Below, one piece after another: positions 5,522-8,021 of a stretch of DNA of 8,021 nt. The notes beneath the pieces were generated by a model. It did no database searches. It saw nothing but the letters and a program-made list of their open reading frames with translations, and was not told the DNA's origin. How positions within the stretch are numbered: position 1 is the stretch's first letter; every line of letters starts with the position of its first letter. Source of the stretch: an uncultured Acidobacteriota bacterium (GTDB taxonomy: Bacteria > Acidobacteriota > Vicinamibacteria > Vicinamibacterales > UBA8438); the NCBI GenBank assembly GCA_913043805.1, contig CAJWMX010000116.1, forward strand, positions 1 to 8,021, read 5' to 3'. The translations under genes were made by a program, and so were the position numbers.

Positions 5522-6481
5522 TCATGCCACCGACGGGCCGGACTCGCCTGGTCCGTTTTCCAGCAGCTCGTCGCCAGCCGTATAAAGGTCGACGCTTCGG
5601 TCGAGCACCCGCTCGACCGCCTGGGCAAAGCGCCCAGAGGTTGTGACCCGCCTGACCGCGCGGTCGGCTACCAACTGACGCAACCGGGCCGCGATGCGCG
5701 CGCGGCGCCGGCCGACGGCGTCCGTCCCTCCATGGTCCCGAAAGCGGTCGATGGTGTCCAGGACGTCGGCCACACCCTCGTAGCGCGTCGCGGTGGTCTG
5801 GAGTACTGGAGGGCGCCATGACTCGGGCGGCAGTTCAGCGAGACTCAACGCGGCCTCGATCTCGGTCGCCGCCCGACCAGCGCCGGCCAGGTCCGCCTTG
5901 TTGACGACGAACAGATCGGCAATCTCCATCACCCCGGCCTTGATCGCCTGGACGCCATCGCCGGTGCCCGGCATCGTCACCACCACCGTCACATCAGCCG
6001 CCCGGGAAATCTCCACCTCCGCCTGTCCGACACCGACGGTCTCGATCACCACCACCTCGAACCCCGCCGCATCGAGCACGAGGGCGGCGTCCCCGGTCGC
6101 CCGGGACAGGCCGCCCAGCTCGCCCCGGGTCGCCATGCTCCGGACGAACACGCCCGCATCGCCAGCGTGGTTCTGCATCCGCACCCGGTCGCCAAGGACC
6201 GCGCCTCCCGTGAACGGGCTCGACGGGTCGACCGCGAGCACCGCCACCTGACGACCACGCGTCCGCCACGCCGCCGTCATCCGATCGACCAACGAGCTCT
6301 TGCCCACACCGGGCGATCCGGTGACCCCGACCAGCAGGGCGCCTCCGCTCCTGGCGTGAACGCCGCCGATGATCGCGGCGGCGGCGACCGGATCGTTCTC
6401 GACCCGGGTAATGGCCCGCGCGATGCCTCGCCGATCACCAGCCAGCACCGCTGCGATGGTCGCCGCGTGGTCGTCCGACAT
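5522..6481 (-). CDS. meaB: Methylmalonyl-CoA mutase-associated GTPase MeaB (ArgK family)
   Basis: The 319-residue product is a SIMIBI-class G3E GTPase that guards and reloads adenosylcobalamin in methylmalonyl-CoA mutase. Motifs: Walker A GVTGSPGVGKSSLVD (52-66), AVDPSSPFTGGAVLGDRVRM (83-102), the RGELGGLS segment (119-126), the switch region VIETVGVGQAEVE (145-157) and base-recognition NKAD (194-197). The C-terminal part (about 245-319) is helical and probably the dimerisation arm, with a short Pro/Gly/Ser tail. The length is typical. The start ATG at 6481 follows the acyl-CoA dehydrogenase stop by 4 bases, and a GGAGG within that gene's last codons lies about 12 bases upstream. The mutase itself is not in the window; the epimerase gene directly downstream confirms the pathway. 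The old name argK (arginine kinase) is misleading. Confidence 0.95.
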   Translation of the reverse strand: MSDDHAATIAAVLAGDRRGIARAITRVENDPVAAAAIIGGVHARSGGALLVGVTGSPGVGKSSLVDRMTAAWRTRGRQVAVLAVDPSSPFTGGAVLGDRVRMQNHAGDAGVFVRSMATRGELGGLSRATGDAALVLDAAGFEVVVIETVGVGQAEVEISRAADVTVVVTMPGTGDGVQAIKAGVMEIADLFVVNKADLAGAGRAATEIEAALSLAELPPESWRPPVLQTTATRYEGVADVLDTIDRFRDHGGTDAVGRRRARIAARLRQLVADRAVRRVTTSGRFAQAVERVLDRSVDLYTAGDELLENGPGESGPSVA

Positions 6482-6485
6482 GGCG

Positions 6486-7631
6486 TCAGTCGGCCTCCAG
6501 GTACTGCCGGGCGATCACCAGCCGCTGGATCTCGCTGGTCCCTTCGCCAATCGTCGTCAACTTCACGTCGCGAAAAAACTTCTCGGCCGGATAGTCCTTC
6601 ACGAACCCGTAGCCGCCGTGGATCTGCACCCCTTCCTGGGCCACGTAGAACGCGGTCTCGCTCGAAAACAGCTTCGCCATCGCTGACTCGCGGGTGGTCG
6701 GTCGGTCCTGGTCGCGCAGATACGCGGCGCGATAGGTCAGCGCCCGCGACGCCTCGGTGCGGGTGGCCATGTCGGCCAGCTTGAACTGGGTGGTCTGGAA
6801 CGAGGCGATCGGCTGTCCGAACTGCTCGCGGGACAACGCGTGACGGCGAGCCGCCTCGAACGCGCCCTGGGCCAGCCCCACCGAGAGCGCCGCGATACCG
6901 ATCCTCCCGGCGTCGAGCACGCGCAGCGCATCGATGAACCCTTCCCCCAGCGCGCCGAGCCGTTGCGCGGCCGGCACGACGCAGTCCACCAACGCCACCT
7001 CGGCGGTGTCGCTCGCGCACATCCCGAGCTTGTTCTCTTTGCGACCCGGTTCGAGTCCGGGTGTGCCTCGCTCGATGATGAACGCCGAGATGCCGTGGTA
7101 GCCCGCGTCCGAATCGGTGAGGGCCATCACCACGTAGGTGTCGGCCACGCTGCCATGGGTCGTGAATGTCTTCGTCCCGTTGAGCCGCCATCCCTCGGAG
7201 ACGGGCTCGGCGCGGGTGCGGGTGGCGCCGGCGTCACTGCCTGCCTGCGGCTCGGTCAGTCCCCAGGCCCCGAGGTGTCGCCCCTCGGCGAGCGGTGTCA
7301 GGTACCGCTCTCGCTGGGCATCGGTCCCGAATGCGTGGATGTGCGCGGCAGCGAGGCCGTTGTGCGCAGCGACCGAGAGGGCGACCGCCGGATCGACTCG
7401 GGCCAGTTCCTCAATACAGATGCAGTAGTCGATGGCGCCCATCCCGGCGCCCCCCCACCGCTCGGGGAACTGGATGCCCAGCAGCCCCAGCCCGGCCAGC
7501 CCGGGCAGCAACTCGGCAGGGAACCGCTGGGCCTCGTCCCACGTCATCACATGGGGCGCCATTTCGGTTTCGGCGAACTCGCGAACCGTCTGACGCAAGA
7601 GACGTTGGTCCTCGGTCGGCCGCAGGTCCAT
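6486..7631 (-). CDS. Acyl-CoA dehydrogenase
   Basis: The 381-residue product is a full-length FAD enzyme that introduces the alpha-beta double bond into acyl-CoA and passes electrons to ETF. The N-terminal helical domain spans about 1-115. The beta domain starts at AWGLTEPQAGSD (122-133, family signature 1) and includes LNGTKTFTTHG (150-160). The C-terminal helical domain has the second signature around QIHGGYGFVKDYPAEKFFRD (336-355) and ends IGEGTSEIQRLVIARQYLE, where Glu363 sits at the position of the catalytic base of short- and branched-chain enzymes. That suggests a short or branched acyl substrate, but specificity cannot be settled. Joined with meaB and mce, it may serve branched-chain amino acid or odd-chain breakdown to propionyl-CoA. 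The ATG at 7631 is the first gene after the divergent spacer and so probably leads the operon. Confidence 0.93.
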   Translation of the reverse strand: MDLRPTEDQRLLRQTVREFAETEMAPHVMTWDEAQRFPAELLPGLAGLGLLGIQFPERWGGAGMGAIDYCICIEELARVDPAVALSVAAHNGLAAAHIHAFGTDAQRERYLTPLAEGRHLGAWGLTEPQAGSDAGATRTRAEPVSEGWRLNGTKTFTTHGSVADTYVVMALTDSDAGYHGISAFIIERGTPGLEPGRKENKLGMCASDTAEVALVDCVVPAAQRLGALGEGFIDALRVLDAGRIGIAALSVGLAQGAFEAARRHALSREQFGQPIASFQTTQFKLADMATRTEASRALTYRAAYLRDQDRPTTRESAMAKLFSSETAFYVAQEGVQIHGGYGFVKDYPAEKFFRDVKLTTIGEGTSEIQRLVIARQYLEAD

Positions 7632-7670
7632 CGGTGGCGCACTCTATCACGGGAGCACGACCCCACTCTT

Positions 7671-7679
7671 TGCTATGAT
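7671..7679 (+). promoter_or_regulatory. Extended -10 promoter element for the divergent plus-strand gene
   Basis: TGCTATGAT contains a near-consensus -10 (TATGAT, 7674-7679) with a TG one base upstream, the extended -10 arrangement. No clear -35 is found 17 bases further up, which extended -10 promoters tolerate. It would give a short leader of roughly 25 bases to the ATG at 7711. The 79-base divergent spacer (7632-7710) shows no convincing promoter for the minus-strand operon, though one must exist there or inside the neighbouring gene. Confidence 0.45.
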
Positions 7680-7710
7680 GCGAACGGAGCCTCCCCCCAC
7701 GACACACCCC

Positions 7711-8021
7711 ATGAAACGACCTCTTTTCCTGCTTGTCACGGCGGTGATGCTGCTGGGTCCGGCTGCGCGAGCCGACGCCGATCTGACCCTGTTCGTCGGC
7801 ACCAACGCGGCCCCGGACAACCGTCCGGTTCGCGGCTTCAGTGCCGGACTGAGCCTGCTCGTCCTCGGGTTCGAGTTCGAGTACGCCGATACGGCTGAAG
7901 ACCTAGATGCCGGTGTCCCGGGGCTCCGCACCGGGATGTTCAACCTGCTGGCCCAGACCCCGCTCAGCGTGGCCGGGCTGCAGTTCTACGGCACCCTGGG
8001 AGGTGGGTTGTATCAGGAGCG
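7711..8021 (+). CDS. Secreted protein, probable outer-membrane beta-barrel (3' end cut by window)
   Basis: An open frame runs from the ATG at 7711 to the right edge without a stop, giving 103 codons. It begins MKRPLFLLVTAVMLLGPAARA, a clear Sec signal peptide: basic start, hydrophobic core, AxA cleavage site after about residue 21. The mature part has alternating hydrophobic and polar stretches with many Gly and aromatic residues (DLTLFVGTN, FSAGLSLLVLGFEFEYAD, GLQFYGTLGGGLYQE), as expected of OmpW- or porin-like beta-strands. Loops are acidic (ADTAEDLDAG). No specific family can be named from this fragment. An in-frame ATG-ATG at 7675/7678 would add 11-12 residues before the signal peptide, but it falls within the -10 element, so 7711 is preferred. 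No good Shine-Dalgarno precedes either start. It is the only plus-strand gene and is divergent from the acyl-CoA dehydrogenase. Confidence 0.75.
   Translation, partial: MKRPLFLLVTAVMLLGPAARADADLTLFVGTNAAPDNRPVRGFSAGLSLLVLGFEFEYADTAEDLDAGVPGLRTGMFNLLAQTPLSVAGLQFYGTLGGGLYQE

Noticed and set aside
7675..7710. ATG-ATG at 7675/7678 as the true start of the beta-barrel protein
   Set aside because: It would place a Pro/Thr-rich extension before a perfect signal peptide and would begin inside the -10 hexamer. It is kept as an alternative only.
6840..7898. Plus-strand open frame of 352 codons over the acyl-CoA dehydrogenase and into the beta-barrel gene
   Set aside because: It is antisense to a complete dehydrogenase and out of phase with the signal-peptide-bearing frame at 7711.
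1..8021. Mobile element, CRISPR, tRNA, attachment site or defence system
   Set aside because: I found no transposase or integrase motifs, no regularly spaced direct repeats, no tRNA-like cloverleaf and no defence-type domains. Genes are contiguous and of even composition.

Overview
The window is GC-rich chromosomal DNA from a free-living heterotrophic bacterium. The mix of genes fits a Gram-negative lineage: a predicted outer-membrane beta-barrel protein, a riboflavin/NusB/LysS block, B12-dependent methylmalonyl-CoA metabolism, and small DUF-type membrane proteins. My best guess is Acidobacteriota, perhaps Vicinamibacteria-like. That placement comes from recalled gene order and protein flavour, with no search behind it. 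I see no tRNA, rRNA, insertion sequence, phage gene, CRISPR array or compositional break, so this reads as vertically inherited core and housekeeping DNA.

Twelve of the thirteen genes lie on the minus strand and read right to left, very tightly packed. In transcription order they are: acyl-CoA dehydrogenase (7631-6486), the GTPase chaperone meaB (6481-5522), methylmalonyl-CoA epimerase (5499-5065), S-methyl-5'-thioadenosine phosphorylase mtnP (5068-4196), a PfkB-family kinase (4135 or 4171 down to 3224), a DUF2085-type membrane protein (3217-2678), a second small membrane protein resembling DUF6677 (2717-2271), and a 57-residue two-helix membrane protein (2254-2081). After the only sizeable internal gap (2022-2080) come an enoyl-CoA hydratase (2021-1239), ribH (1234-740), nusB (743-264) and the start of lysS (260 to the window edge). 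Junctions are mostly 3 to 24 bases, with stop/start overlaps at mce/mtnP (TTGA) and ribH/nusB (GTGA) and a 40-base overlap between the two larger membrane proteins. The layout suggests one long polycistronic unit with a possible secondary promoter in front of the enoyl-CoA hydratase.

Functionally there are three layers. The first is acyl-CoA and propionate-type catabolism: acyl-CoA dehydrogenase, MeaB, epimerase and, further down, the crotonase. The second is salvage: MtnP and a neighbouring PfkB kinase. The third is growth-linked housekeeping: lumazine synthase for riboflavin/FAD, NusB for rRNA antitermination, and lysyl-tRNA synthetase. A cluster of three uncharacterised membrane proteins sits in the middle. 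On the far right, a divergent plus-strand gene (7711 to the edge) encodes a secreted protein that looks like an outer-membrane beta-barrel. The 79-base divergent spacer carries an extended -10 element for it.

No exotic new system is evident. The parts most worth a second look are the membrane-protein trio at 2081-3217, including a gene of only 57 codons, and the mtnP/PfkB pairing.
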